64,000 bases of DNA from Paenibacillus sp. JJ-223 (GCF_927798175.1 NZ_CAKMMP010000015.1:1-64000), one strand, 5' to 3'. Counted from the first letter of the stretch, positions 17,023-25,962 are shown. A program made the numbers and translations. The notes: generated from the sequence alone by a model not told the origin.

Positions 17023-18246
17023 TTACGTTGAAACCTTATCTGATGAAGACTTGTCGGCACCAGGCAGCCTTCGCTCCAGTCCGGACCATCTGGCGGCAAT
17101 CGCCGTCAGCAGCAGCGCAGCTCCATTGATGACGAAGATCCAGCGAATGGGCAGCCATCCGCCGAGCATGCCGCCGATGAGCGGCCCGGCCATCGTCCCG
17201 ATCTGGGAAGCAGACTGGTTCAGGCTGAAGGCTCTGCCGCGGAACCCTGGCTCGGTTACCTGTACGATCATGGCATTGATCGCCGGGAATACGGCTGCGA
17301 AGAACAAACCGTACACGAACCGCAATATGCCGAACCCTACGTAACCCGTCGTGAAAAACTGCAACAGATTCCCGACGGCTCCCCCTACAAGTCCGATGAT
17401 CAGCACTTTGCCATAACCGATGCGGGAACCGATCTTCCCCCATTTCGGGGCCATGATCACGGTTGCAATTCCCACGGCCGAGAAAATGATGCCTGAGCTG
17501 AGCGAAGCCCGGTCCGGCTGTACGCCCATTTCCATGACGTACACGGTCAGCAGCGGTTCCAGAATCATGACCGAGAACGTGCATATGCCCATCATGCCGA
17601 GCACCGTTATGAACACGCGATTGGCTCTCGCTTCGCGAATGTCATCCATGACATGGGAACGCGCCTTGTTCCGGTTGAAATTCTGTTCTTTGACCCAAAA
17701 GGTAGCAATCAGGGCCGAAATAAGGACCACGATCGCCGAAAACAAAAACGCGCTTCGATTGCCGTAATAGTGGCTGACCACACCGCCGATGAGCGGCCCG
17801 ATGATGCCGCCCGTCGCTCCGGAGGTCGACATGATGCCGAGCGCATACCCCGTTTTTTCTTCTGGCGTATTGGTGCCTACCAGAGCTATCGCTGCCGGGA
17901 CGAAACCGGCCAGCAGTCCTTGAAACGTGCGCACGACGATCAGCGAATACGGGTCCTGAATGAAATAATTGATCAAATACAAGACCGCAAGGCTGTATCC
18001 CGACCGGATCAGCATCGGCTTGCGACCGTACTTGTCGGCGAGTGACCCCCAGAAGGGCGACACCAGCGCACTGGCCAGAAACGTGATGCCAAAGGCAAGC
18101 CCTGACCAGAACTCCAGATGATTCCGAACGCCCAGGTCGTGACTTAGAAACAAGGGCAGAAACGGAATGGAGATGGAATAGGCCGTGCTGCAAAAAAACA
18201 CCCCTATCCACAAAATAACCAGATTGCGCTTCCACGAGAAGTTCAT
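17023..18246 (-). CDS. MFS drug-type efflux transporter
   Basis: A 407-residue membrane protein with twelve predicted helices. Motif A between TM2 and TM3 reads GSLADKYGRKPM, and a second, weaker copy (KWGKIGSRIGYGK) sits between TM8 and TM9. GxxxGPLIGG in TM5 matches the antiporter motif C style of drug:H+ exporters (DHA1 type, like MdtG/YfmO). The ATG at 18246 (NFSWKRNLVILWI) starts directly before TM1; upstream frames add a 31-residue polar extension without a better ribosome site. It ends in the bidirectional terminator. The substrate cannot be inferred. Confidence 0.9.
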   Translation of the reverse strand: MNFSWKRNLVILWIGVFFCSTAYSISIPFLPLFLSHDLGVRNHLEFWSGLAFGITFLASALVSPFWGSLADKYGRKPMLIRSGYSLAVLYLINYFIQDPYSLIVVRTFQGLLAGFVPAAIALVGTNTPEEKTGYALGIMSTSGATGGIIGPLIGGVVSHYYGNRSAFLFSAIVVLISALIATFWVKEQNFNRNKARSHVMDDIREARANRVFITVLGMMGICTFSVMILEPLLTVYVMEMGVQPDRASLSSGIIFSAVGIATVIMAPKWGKIGSRIGYGKVLIIGLVGGAVGNLLQFFTTGYVGFGILRFVYGLFFAAVFPAINAMIVQVTEPGFRGRAFSLNQSASQIGTMAGPLIGGMLGGWLPIRWIFVINGAALLLTAIAARWSGLERRLPGADKSSSDKVST

Positions 18247-18503
18247 TTCCCTGCACGTCCTTTCCTTTGCCGACGCCGGGACTGCCGCATATGCTGGAGC
18301 GAACGGTACAGACCCGTACGTCCCTGCCTGAGGAAGCATTTCCCTTATTTTACACCCATCCTCCCATGAAGGCCATCCTTTATAGTCTGCGTCTATGCCA
18401 TCGATTGCCTTTTCGGCGGCAAAAAAGGTATGATAGTTTGTGGATGACGACAGGCCTTACTGTCAGAACCCCGACGATGCACATTGCAGGGAGGAACGTC
18501 TTC

Positions 18504-19154
18504 ATGTTTGGTCGATTGAAAAAAACGACGGCAACTTCGCTGATGCTGGCGTTGTTGCTTATCATCATTAGCGGCTGCGGGCGCGCATCCAGCGGCGCAG
18601 CCGAAACGCCCGAACCGGTCGAGCCGGAAGGCCCGAACCCGGTGGCAACCATCGAGATGCAGGATGGACAAAAAATCGTCATCGAGCTGTACCCGGGCAT
18701 CGCGCCGAATACGGTGAACAACTTCATCTCGCTGGCGAACAAAGGCTTTTACGACGGAACGATCTTCCATCGCGTCATTCCGGGCTTTATGATTCAGGGC
18801 GGAGATCCGAACGGAAATGGTACCGGGGGGCCCGGATATACCATTAAAGGCGAATTTACGTCCAACGGCCATAAAAACAATCTGAAGCACACGCGCGGCG
18901 TCATTTCCATGGCGCGAAGCGGGAATGATCTGGATTCGGCAGGCTCTCAGTTTTTCATTATGGAATCAGATGCCGATCATTTAGACAACGCTTATGCTAC
19001 CTTCGGTAAAGTAACGGAAGGCATGGAGGTCGTGGATGCCATCGCTGCTCAAGAACGAGACAAGAAGGACAAGCCCCTTCAGGATCAAGTCATGAAAAAG
19101 GTGACCGTCGACACCCATGGGCTCGAATACCCTGAACCGGTCAAAATGCCTTAA
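18504..19154 (+). CDS. Lipoprotein cyclophilin-type peptidyl-prolyl isomerase
   Basis: A 216-residue exported PPIase that helps fold proteins on the outer face of the membrane. The signal has the lipobox ISGC with Cys25 for diacylglyceryl attachment, then a Pro/Glu-rich spacer. The cyclophilin domain (about 55-205) carries FHRVIPGFMIQGGDP, GTGGPGYTIKGEF, RGVISMARSG and SQFFIM, covering the catalytic Arg, Phe, Met and Gln positions. The ATG at 18504 has GGAGG 9 bases upstream. Cytosolic PpiB lacks the lipobox, so this is a surface paralogue alongside the usual PrsA. Single gene, with its own hairpin downstream. Confidence 0.93.
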   Translation: MFGRLKKTTATSLMLALLLIIISGCGRASSGAAETPEPVEPEGPNPVATIEMQDGQKIVIELYPGIAPNTVNNFISLANKGFYDGTIFHRVIPGFMIQGGDPNGNGTGGPGYTIKGEFTSNGHKNNLKHTRGVISMARSGNDLDSAGSQFFIMESDADHLDNAYATFGKVTEGMEVVDAIAAQERDKKDKPLQDQVMKKVTVDTHGLEYPEPVKMP

Positions 19155-19162
19155 TTGAACGT

Positions 19163-19206
19163 ATAAAGCTCTGCCCCTCGCCGATGTGCGGAAGGCAGAG
19201 CTTTAT
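19163..19206 (+). terminator. Terminator after the cyclophilin gene
   Basis: 13-bp stem ATAAAGCTCTGCC/GGCAGAGCTTTAT with a weak T-rich tail (CGTTTCG). Confidence 0.7.
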
Positions 19207-19350
19207 CGTTTCGTCCCTTTTTCGTTGTTAGCGTTTACATTTATCAAAACCAAAACCCTCGCTTTACGTTTTTTCATGCATGTAATGATATCCATAACCC
19301 GTAACCCGTAATGCTGGCTCTCCTGTGCTTCGAAATGGTTCTGCAGCATC

Positions 19351-19461
19351 CTACAACATATGGCTGAGCATAAGCACCCAACCGATAATCGCCATCCACA
19401 GCGGGATGCTGAAGGCACACCCCCATGCAAGCCCTTTCAATAAACTGCGGTTCATTTCCAC
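19351..19461 (-). CDS. 36-residue single-pass membrane protein
   Basis: Short frame starting GTG at 19461 with AAAGGAG 9 bases upstream (ATG at 19455 is an alternative). The product begins MEMNRSLLKGLAWGCAFSIP and continues LWMAIIGWVLMLSHML: a short Lys/Arg-containing N-terminus and one long hydrophobic helix. No assigned function. The ribosome site, positive-inside charge pattern and intact stop support it; its shortness keeps confidence moderate. Confidence 0.55.
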   Translation of the reverse strand: MEMNRSLLKGLAWGCAFSIPLWMAIIGWVLMLSHML

Positions 19462-19675
19462 GACCAACGACTCCTTTCACCAGGGAATAGTCGAAGTATC
19501 GGTAATAATATATGAGTTTATACCCTTTTTCATTCGCGCTGAAGCTCCCACTTTCCTGCTTTTTCGCCTGCTCCATGGAACGGATTTTGCGAACCTGATA
19601 TACTATAATGACTACCCTGCAACAGGGTGTCTGCATGCCATACTGATGTATGTTTTTGAAAGGAGATCGATTCCC

Positions 19676-19933
19676 ATGGCCAAATCAAAAAAACACTCCC
19701 CTGCCCCAAAGGCAGCCCAAGATAAACCGGCAACGCTGAAAGACCTTCTGAGCAGCGACGTGCTGGCAAAGCTCAAAGCACAGGCCGATGAGGCCAAGGC
19801 GGCGGAAACGGAACGCAAAGAACGGGAACGTCAGGAAGCGGAAGCAGTACGCAAAGCGGAACAGAAACGGCTGGAGAACGACTTCGAGTACCTGCTGAAC
19901 AACAGCTCCTTGGATTGGAAAAAACATAAATAG
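19676..19933 (+). CDS. YqkE-like small basic/coiled-coil protein (DUF3886 type)
   Basis: An 85-residue highly charged protein: a Lys/Pro/Ala-rich head (AKSKKHSPAPKAAQDKPATL), LKDLLSSDVLAKLKAQADEA, then a long Lys/Arg/Glu helix and the C-terminal FEYLLNNSSLDWKKHK. This arrangement is that of the Bacillus YqkE family, whose function is unknown. The ATG at 19676 has AAAGGAG about 10 bases upstream. It is followed by a strong terminator, so it is a single gene. Confidence 0.8.
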   Translation: MAKSKKHSPAPKAAQDKPATLKDLLSSDVLAKLKAQADEAKAAETERKERERQEAEAVRKAEQKRLENDFEYLLNNSSLDWKKHK

Positions 19934-19972
19934 ACGCCATGGCGAAGGCCGATGGCTCTTATGCTACAAACA

Positions 19973-20000
19973 AGACAGCGTCCCGGGACGCTGTCTTTTT
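19973..20000 (+). terminator. Rho-independent terminator
   Basis: 24-bp perfect palindrome centred on TCCCGGGA (19973-19996) followed by TTTT. Confidence 0.9.
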
Positions 20001-20006
20001 GAGATG

Positions 20007-20034
20007 GATCGTTTTGTGATGATCGTTTTGTGAT
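20007..20034. repeat. Short tandem repeat
   Basis: Two perfect adjoining copies of GATCGTTTTGTGAT, followed by a degenerate third (GGTTCGTTTTAATG), between the terminator and the SDR gene. No role evident. Confidence 0.8.
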
Positions 20035-20133
20035 GGTTCGTTTTAATGTTTCTTTTGACGCTCATTTTTTGCTTCATGCCTCTCTCGCCGGGTAAATAGG
20101 GATAAACCGTCATTTCAGGGAGGAGAATGAACG

Positions 20134-20925
20134 ATGACAGAACGTCTAAAGGATAAAGTCGCGATCGTCACGGGAGGCGGTTCGGGCATTGGCCAGGCCA
20201 CGGCCATCAAATTCGGGGAACAAGGCGCTCAAGTATTCATGCTGGACAGGACCCCGGAGAACGCGGAGGAAACAAAAAGGAGCATTGAAGAAATCGGCGG
20301 CCTAGCCCATGTGCTGGAGTGCGACGTGTCCAAGCCGGACCAAGTCCGCCAAGCGATCGACCAAGCTGCCCGAATGGCGGGCCGCATCGACGTCGTGTTT
20401 GCCAATGCCGGCATTAACGGCACGATGGCCCCCATCGAAACGATGGAGATGGACGATTGGGACCAGACGATGGATATCAACATGCGCGGTACGTTCGCCA
20501 CGGTGAAATATGCCATCCCCCACATGAAGGAGCGTGGCGGCAGCATCATCATTACGAGCTCGATCAACGGCAACCGCGTATTTTCGGGCATCGGATTCTC
20601 GGCATATGCTTCCAGCAAGGCGGGGCAAACGGCTTTCACCAAAATGGCCGCCCTGGAGCTTGCGCGTTATGGCATTCGCGTAAACGCCGTCTGTCCCGGC
20701 GCGATTGACACCAACATCGATGACAATACCTATCCTTCGGATGACCTGAAAGAAGTGCAGATTCCCGTCCAGTTTCCGGAAGGCCACGAACATCCGCTGA
20801 AAGGCAAGCCCGGAACCTCGGAGCAGGTAGCCAACGTTGTGCTTTTCCTGGCTTCCGATGAAGCGTCCCATGTCACCGGCACGCGCATATACGTGGACGG
20901 GGCGGAGTCGCTGCTCCGGGGGTAA
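20134..20925 (+). CDS. Short-chain dehydrogenase/reductase
   Basis: A 263-residue classical SDR with a Rossmann fold. Cofactor motif TGGGSGIG at 13-20, structural motif NAG at 91-93, catalytic Ser142/143, Tyr158 and Lys162 (YASSK). Asp38 in FMLDRT after the second strand suggests NAD(H) rather than NADP(H). The PGAIDTNI and YVDGAESLL segments are standard. The ATG follows GGGAGGAG. Close in type to YxjF/FabG-like oxidoreductases of unknown substrate in Bacillales. Monocistronic, with a terminator downstream. Confidence 0.92.
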   Translation: MTERLKDKVAIVTGGGSGIGQATAIKFGEQGAQVFMLDRTPENAEETKRSIEEIGGLAHVLECDVSKPDQVRQAIDQAARMAGRIDVVFANAGINGTMAPIETMEMDDWDQTMDINMRGTFATVKYAIPHMKERGGSIIITSSINGNRVFSGIGFSAYASSKAGQTAFTKMAALELARYGIRVNAVCPGAIDTNIDDNTYPSDDLKEVQIPVQFPEGHEHPLKGKPGTSEQVANVVLFLASDEASHVTGTRIYVDGAESLLRG

Positions 20926-20994
20926 GCCTCCTATCGCTTCAATTGCATATCGGCATTTTAGTGCGGCTTCTTGCCGTTATCCCATCTTTCGTTC

Positions 20995-21035
20995 ATCCCG
21001 TCGCAGTCGCCTTCCGGCGTACGGCGGGATTTTTC
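20995..21035 (+). terminator. Terminator after the SDR gene
   Basis: Stem ATCCCGTCG/CGGCGGGAT around an inner GC hairpin, followed by TTTTTC. It abuts the stop of the convergent YwaF-like gene. Confidence 0.75.
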
Positions 21036-21036
21036 T

Positions 21037-21822
21037 TTAACGTGTTTCGGAAAGCCGGGCTCCCCTTTTTTCTGCTGGATTCGCGTTTCTTATACGATGG
21101 ATCTTGTCCGGTATGGCAAACAGCAGCACATGCATGAGCGCAAACAAGGCAGCGGCCAATCCTTCCTCCCACAAGATATACAGCGGATAAGGACCGAACA
21201 CATCCAGGATTGAAGCCGTATCGGGCTTATGGCGCAGGAACATGTAATTGGCACCAAGCATCACATCAACAATATACACGGCCAGGGCAGCCAGATTTAC
21301 AAAACAGATCGAACCTATGACTGACTTCCAGCCCGGACGCATCTCCTCCACCCAAGTCATGTAAAGCAAAGCAAGAATAATAAGGCCATGGGCAGTGAAA
21401 AATTGAATAAAGCGAAAATGCGGGAACGCATAACCAAGGTTGGGCGTCACGATCGCCATCATGGCTCCGGCGATCCCGGCGTACAATAATGCGGAATGCA
21501 GCCATTTGCTTCGTGTCAGCAGCAGGACGGCGGACAGCAGCAAGGTCAAGCTGCACAGCTCCAGCGGAAGGGACGTTTGCGGGCTCCATACCCCGCCATA
21601 GCCATACCATGACTGAAGCATGATTTCCATAGACAACAACATGCCTGCCATGCAGATTCGGAGGACCTTCCTTTTTTTTTCGGACCATGCCCTCAATCTG
21701 GATTTCAACACATATAACAACCCGATCGCAGCAGCAATGCCGAACACTGCCCACAAGTGTGGCCAGGAAAACATGATGAACGGTGCCTCATCAAATGGAT
21801 CAAGCCACTTCGGATCAGCCAT
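21037..21822 (-). CDS. YwaF-like (TIGR02206 family) integral membrane protein
   Basis: A 261-residue protein with seven predicted membrane helices. The W-rich N-terminus (DPKWLDPFDEAPFIMFSWPH), the LPLELCSLTLLLSAVLLLT and TPNLGYAFPHFRFIQFFTAH segments and NYMFLRHKPDTASILDVFGP fit the YwaF/TIGR02206 family. Its role is unknown. The start ATG 21822 has AAAGGGG 10 bases upstream; the in-frame extension to 21894 lacks one. It is convergent with the SDR gene and divergent from the dioxygenase. Confidence 0.85.
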   Translation of the reverse strand: MADPKWLDPFDEAPFIMFSWPHLWAVFGIAAAIGLLYVLKSRLRAWSEKKRKVLRICMAGMLLSMEIMLQSWYGYGGVWSPQTSLPLELCSLTLLLSAVLLLTRSKWLHSALLYAGIAGAMMAIVTPNLGYAFPHFRFIQFFTAHGLIILALLYMTWVEEMRPGWKSVIGSICFVNLAALAVYIVDVMLGANYMFLRHKPDTASILDVFGPYPLYILWEEGLAAALFALMHVLLFAIPDKIHRIRNANPAEKRGARLSETR

Positions 21823-21953
21823 TATGATTACGCCCCTTTCTATTGGCCTATATATTTGAAGTTTATATAATGGGCTTTTTTTACATTCAACCATTGTGGC
21901 ATCGTTGATGCAATATGTCTATGACATTCGTACAATCGGGTGTTGCGCTTTAA

Positions 21954-21973
21954 TTATCTTTATGTTAAGATAA
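21954..21973. promoter_or_regulatory. Inverted repeat, candidate operator upstream of the dioxygenase
   Basis: TTATCTT-N6-AAGATAA with 7-bp perfect arms, 30 bases upstream of the -10 box. Bacillus mhq-type dioxygenases are controlled by MarR-family MhqR through a similar palindrome, so a MarR-type operator is plausible; this is inference. Confidence 0.4.
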
Positions 21974-21994
21974 ATTCAGAACAAACAAACTTTA

Positions 21995-22010
21995 AGTAAG
22001 TTACTATAAT
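21995..22010 (+). promoter_or_regulatory. Promoter -10 box overlapped by an 11-bp palindrome
   Basis: AGTAAGTTACT (21995-22005) runs into a perfect TATAAT (22005-22010). A repressor bound there would cover the -10 element. No good -35 hexamer is seen at the usual distance. Confidence 0.45.
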
Positions 22011-22091
22011 ATAAACACAATTTGAATCCAAACAAATCAGATCTTTTTCAATCTCCAATGTTAAAATACCGATCCCAAGGAGGATTCCATC

Positions 22092-23066
22092 ATGCAAATC
22101 AAAGGACTGCACCATGTATCCGCATTAACCGCAAAAGCAGCAGCCAACTATCGCTTCTATACCGAGGTTCTTGGACTGAGACTGATCAAAAAAACCGTCA
22201 ATCAGGACGATGTAACGATGTACCACCTGTTTTACGGCGATGAAATCGGAAATCCCGGCACGGAGTTAACCTTTTTCGAAATGCCGATGGCCGGGCAAAC
22301 CCGCGAAGGAGTAAACAGCATCTCGGCCACCTCCCTCCGCGTCCCAAACGATAAGGCACTGGACTACTGGTTGCAGCGTTTTGACGAATACGACGTGAAT
22401 CACGGCAACATCACGGAGCGCGCCGGCCGATTGACGCTTGCTTTCACCGATTTCGAAAACCAGCGTTTGATCCTCGTCTCGGACGAAAACAATACGGGCG
22501 TTGCCGGAGGCAAACCGTGGGATCGCAGCCCGGTGCCTGCGGAATACGGCATCGTTGGCCTGGGGCCGGTACAACTTACCGTGGAAGACGCTTCACTTAC
22601 GGCAGGCGTGCTCACCGATCTGCTGGGCTTCCGTCTGAAAGGTTCCTTCCCTGCTTTTGTGGCAGGACAACCGGATGTGCTTGTGTTTGAATCCGGGGAA
22701 GGCGGCAGCGGCTCCGAAGTTCATGTGGAGGAACGCAGCGACCTGCCGATCGAACGTCCCGGCCGCGGCAGCGTGCACCACGTTGCCTTCCGCGTAGATA
22801 ATGAAGAAGAGCTGAGACAATGGGTGGAACGGGTGCGCCAATCCCAATTCTCCAACTCCGGGTTCGTTGACCGGCATTATTTCCGCTCCTTGTATTTCCG
22901 TGAACCGAACGGCATCCTGTTCGAACTCGCTACGGACGGTCCCGGATTCGGTACCGACGAATCGTTCGAGTTTCTCGGGGAATCGTTGGCTCTGCCTCCA
23001 TTCCTTGAGGACCGGAGAGCCTCCATCGAAGCTCATCTTAAACCGCTCGATACCGTCATTCGATAA
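22092..23066 (+). CDS. Ring-cleaving dioxygenase, MhqA/MhqO glyoxalase-fold family
   Basis: A 324-residue tandem vicinal-oxygen-chelate protein. The N-half opens KGLHHVSALTAKAAANYRFY with metal His near residue 6-7; the C-half has SVHHVAFRVDNEEELRQWVE and YFREPNGILFELATDGPGF with a further His and Glu ligand. This two-module arrangement is that of MhqA/MhqE/MhqO, which detoxify hydroquinones and catechols and are induced by quinone or thiol stress. It starts at ATG 22092 with AAGGAGG upstream. Palindromes at 21954-22005 offer a repressor target. It is single-gene and ends at a hairpin; no marR gene is adjacent. Confidence 0.9.
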   Translation: MQIKGLHHVSALTAKAAANYRFYTEVLGLRLIKKTVNQDDVTMYHLFYGDEIGNPGTELTFFEMPMAGQTREGVNSISATSLRVPNDKALDYWLQRFDEYDVNHGNITERAGRLTLAFTDFENQRLILVSDENNTGVAGGKPWDRSPVPAEYGIVGLGPVQLTVEDASLTAGVLTDLLGFRLKGSFPAFVAGQPDVLVFESGEGGSGSEVHVEERSDLPIERPGRGSVHHVAFRVDNEEELRQWVERVRQSQFSNSGFVDRHYFRSLYFREPNGILFELATDGPGFGTDESFEFLGESLALPPFLEDRRASIEAHLKPLDTVIR

Positions 23067-23087
23067 AATCACGGCTCTCAAGCTCTG

Positions 23088-23148
23088 ACCGCTGCCATTC
23101 CACAGCCCTGGGGATGTCCCGGGAATGTGGGATGCCAGCGGTGTTTCT
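23088..23148 (+). terminator. Terminator after the dioxygenase gene
   Basis: About 16-bp stem, ACCGCTG..CCACA with TGTGG..CAGCGGT, with an inner GC hairpin and a T-rich tail. Confidence 0.75.
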
Positions 23149-23261
23149 TCTTCATAAAGCCGCTCGCTTGCGGCAATTCTGGACAGCACAAATAGAGGCT
23201 GTTGTCCTTCTTTTTTTTCAGCCTCTTATTTCTGTTTTCTTTGTCATTCACCTGGCAAACA

Positions 23262-24143
23262 TCAATCAAACGATTGCGTGTACTCCTCTTCATACGTGTC
23301 TGAATTGAAATCCAGTCCGGTTGCCTTCCACTGCCCGTCCATGAACTCATAACGAAAACGCAGTTCCCCGCCGTACATGCCAAAGGAATATGCTCCCGAA
23401 GCGGATACGGTCAAGCGATCTTGATCGATGCTGTAGTACACGACACTGCCAAATTCAAGTTCTTGATTGTAATCCACGCCTTCCGTTTCTTCCTCCAAAC
23501 GGGTGGACGCGGCAGGTTTCCCGTCGATATCAACGTTGATATCCACTTTCCCCGGAGTAACGTTGACTCGGGAAGCAACATGCTGCTGCACGACCTCTTC
23601 CAATGGCTGCATGTTCATTTCTGTCAGCGTATCCGGATCGACAATATAAGCTTTTCCCAAATAAACGCCTGTCCCGTGGCCTGCCGTGAGCAGCACCAAA
23701 ATTTCTTTCCGTCCGTCTCCATTCAGATCCAGCTCATGGACTTCCGGTTTGTACGATCCTCCCTCTGCTTTCCAGGCCGGAAAATGCTGTTCTTTTCCAT
23801 TGACTTCTAATGTAATGCCGTTATAGATATATCCAGAACCTTCAACCTGCATAGGGTATAATCGAATGTTTTCATTCTCGGGTGCAATCGAAACATTGTC
23901 CGTGTCTTGGAGAATTTCATTGGAGTGGAGTAAAGCTTCTTCGTCATTGTCACTGTCATTATCTATATTGGATGCCGCGACCGCTTCGGCCTGGCTTGAT
24001 GGGTTATCTATGGGAAGCTGCTCAGCCTGTTCGTTCGTAGAGTGAGCAGTCGATACTGCACTAATTATGGCTACCGCCAAAACGATCATCAGCAGGATAC
24101 CTGTCCAAGTTTTCAATATGCTGGGCTCCTTCATATTTTTCAT
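23262..24143 (-). CDS. Membrane-anchored extracellular protein with FG-GAP/VCBS-like motif
   Basis: A 293-residue protein with one N-terminal transmembrane anchor (about 10-34), an Asp/Ser/Glu-rich linker (about 40-90) and an extracellular beta-rich domain. DLNGDGRKEILVLLTAGHGT near 145-165 is the calcium-binding FG-GAP/VCBS motif. The C-terminal part (ELRFRYEFMDGQWKATGLDF) resembles domains that end many Paenibacillus lipoproteins. No enzymatic motif. ATG 24143 has AAGG upstream. It stands alone between convergent and co-directional neighbours. Function unknown. Confidence 0.8.
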   Translation of the reverse strand: MKNMKEPSILKTWTGILLMIVLAVAIISAVSTAHSTNEQAEQLPIDNPSSQAEAVAASNIDNDSDNDEEALLHSNEILQDTDNVSIAPENENIRLYPMQVEGSGYIYNGITLEVNGKEQHFPAWKAEGGSYKPEVHELDLNGDGRKEILVLLTAGHGTGVYLGKAYIVDPDTLTEMNMQPLEEVVQQHVASRVNVTPGKVDINVDIDGKPAASTRLEEETEGVDYNQELEFGSVVYYSIDQDRLTVSASGAYSFGMYGGELRFRYEFMDGQWKATGLDFNSDTYEEEYTQSFD

Positions 24144-24333
24144 TGAATACTACCTTATTATATAGTCATTTATAGCCCACACGTTGCGAATTTGTTAATG
24201 TTTCATAAAAAAAACTTTACATATATTCATTTTCACGAAAGAATGTTCGTGTTTTAGCATGACAAGCAAAATATTGGCTAAAAATAGGGGGAATCACCGT
24301 CAAAGACGTCTCTTTGAACAGGTACGAATCAAG

Positions 24334-24379
24334 AAAAAAGCACCCCGGATCAGCTCAAGGCTGCATCCGGAATGCTTTC
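24334..24379 (-). terminator. Terminator overlapping the end of the second chemoreceptor gene
   Basis: AAAGCA-TTCCGGAT paired with ATCCGGGG-TGC, then TTTTTT on the minus strand. The TGA stop lies in the loop. Confidence 0.85.
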
Positions 24380-25632
24380 GTTTTGTCCAGCAAACGATCG
24401 GTCAATTGTCTCAGTTCTTCGGCCGATGAAGAAATCTCCTGCATGATCGCCGTTTCTTCATGTGCCGCATCCATGATTCGTTTCGCTTCATCCGAGAATG
24501 AACTTGCTTTCCCCTGGATTTGCTTCACATGGCCATGGGTTTGCTCTACCCTGGAGGTCTGTTCCGCAATCTGGGAGCCGATCTTGTTGGCCCCTTGCAT
24601 GAACACTTCCACCGCGCCCGTAAGTACGTGCAACGTCTCGTCCACCGTCACGGTACGCTGCGATTCGCTTACGACCAGCCCGTGCTGGACGTGAATCAAC
24701 TGCGCGGTATCCCGAATTCGCTGCTGCACGCGGCTGATCAATTCGTTGATACGGTGTACGGACTGCTTGCTCTCATCTGCCAGCTTGCGAATTTGCTGGG
24801 CAACGACCGCAAAGCCTGAACCTTCCTCGCCCGCGCGCGCAGCCTCGATGGAAGCATTAAGGGCAAGCAGCCCGGTTTCTTCCGCAATGTTCTTAACGGA
24901 TTGAGTAATAACTTCAATATCGGACGCTTCCTTTTCAAGCAGCAGCATGATTTCTCTGGAACGGTCATGGGAAGCAGTCAGTTCCTCCATGCCGTTCATC
25001 AACGATGAAAACGTCTCTTTCGTTTGAACCACCGAACGTTCCATCTGCCCCGACAGATCGGTCATGCTCACGGATTGGCCGTGCATGTCCTGAAAATCCG
25101 TCAGCATTTCATCGGCCATCGCGAGCGATTGACGGGAAGTTACCTTCTGCTGCTCGACGCCAACGGCGATATGGTCAACGGCATCGGACATCATCTCGAT
25201 CTGGGCAGCCGCTTGGGTGATCGCTTCGCTGAGCGACTGGGCGTTTTGCGAAGTCGTGCGGGTGCTTTCCGCAATATCGTTGACGATATCCCTCAGATTG
25301 CTGACCATGCCCCCGAACGCATCGTACAGAACCGTGATTTCATCCTGTGTCTGCCGCTTCGGGATCGTGACGGTCAAATCGCCCGAAGAGACTTGTTTGG
25401 CAGCGGTGGCCAAATGTTTGATCGGACGGGTCAACCAGCGGGAAGCGCCCCAACCCAGTATTCCGTTCCAGCATACCCCCAGGATCAGCACGATCGATAT
25501 ATATAACCAATCTGGAATATTAAATGCAAACCAATCCTTCAGAAAGAATATAAAAAAAGCGCTAGTTCCGTACGTAATAACCGAGATCAGTACTAAACCT
25601 GCGACCGTTTTTGCGCCTAAAGTCCACTTCAT
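24355..25632 (-). CDS. Chemoreceptor-like protein with no extracellular sensor domain
   Basis: A 425-residue methyl-accepting-type protein. Two membrane helices (about 8-30 and 42-62) are separated by only about a dozen residues, so there is no periplasmic-type ligand domain. Then come HAMP (about 63-120) and the signalling coiled coil with hairpin tip AEETGLLALNASIEAARAGE then EGSGFAVVAQQIRKLADESK. It probably senses membrane state, an internal signal or a partner protein. The start ATG 25632 has GAGGTG 5 bases upstream. Compared with the receptor at 6263-7999 the signalling domain is clearly diverged. Confidence 0.9.
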   Translation of the reverse strand: MKWTLGAKTVAGLVLISVITYGTSAFFIFFLKDWFAFNIPDWLYISIVLILGVCWNGILGWGASRWLTRPIKHLATAAKQVSSGDLTVTIPKRQTQDEITVLYDAFGGMVSNLRDIVNDIAESTRTTSQNAQSLSEAITQAAAQIEMMSDAVDHIAVGVEQQKVTSRQSLAMADEMLTDFQDMHGQSVSMTDLSGQMERSVVQTKETFSSLMNGMEELTASHDRSREIMLLLEKEASDIEVITQSVKNIAEETGLLALNASIEAARAGEEGSGFAVVAQQIRKLADESKQSVHRINELISRVQQRIRDTAQLIHVQHGLVVSESQRTVTVDETLHVLTGAVEVFMQGANKIGSQIAEQTSRVEQTHGHVKQIQGKASSFSDEAKRIMDAAHEETAIMQEISSSAEELRQLTDRLLDKTKAFRMQP

Positions 25633-25872
25633 CCTCGCACCTCTTAGTCCTTTTTTCCTAGATTACCAGTTAATAACCAGAAAACATGTAACATATATCA
25701 CTGACAACGTTGAAATCGCCCTCCCCGACGCCTTTTTCGAACAAAATAATGATTGCGCTATCATCCGCGGCATTCAAGGCACTTCGAGCCCGTCCAAAGC
25801 TGATGTCGCACATCTCGAATGATTATTTATAATTTTAATTATTTATCGGCAAAATGCGTAAAATGTTTTAGA

Positions 25873-25889
25873 TTGGCAACCTTTTTGCT
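25873..25889 (+). promoter_or_regulatory. Candidate sigma-54 (-24/-12) promoter of aspA
   Basis: TTGGCAACCTTTTTGCT fits YTGGCACGRNNNTTGCW at every core position, with GG and GC exactly spaced; it deviates only at the central C, G and R. It lies 74 bases upstream of the aspA ATG, and rpoN lies just downstream of aspA. Confidence 0.65.
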
Positions 25890-25962
25890 TAAATGATATA
25901 CTGAGTGCGCTTCGGCAATGCCGAGGTCCACCAATTATTGGATGCCACTGGAGGCGAACAAA

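Noticed and set aside
23194..23227. GAGGCTG/CAGCCTC inverted repeat as a terminator
   Set aside because: The T run lies inside the loop rather than after the stem, and a better hairpin already follows the dioxygenase gene.
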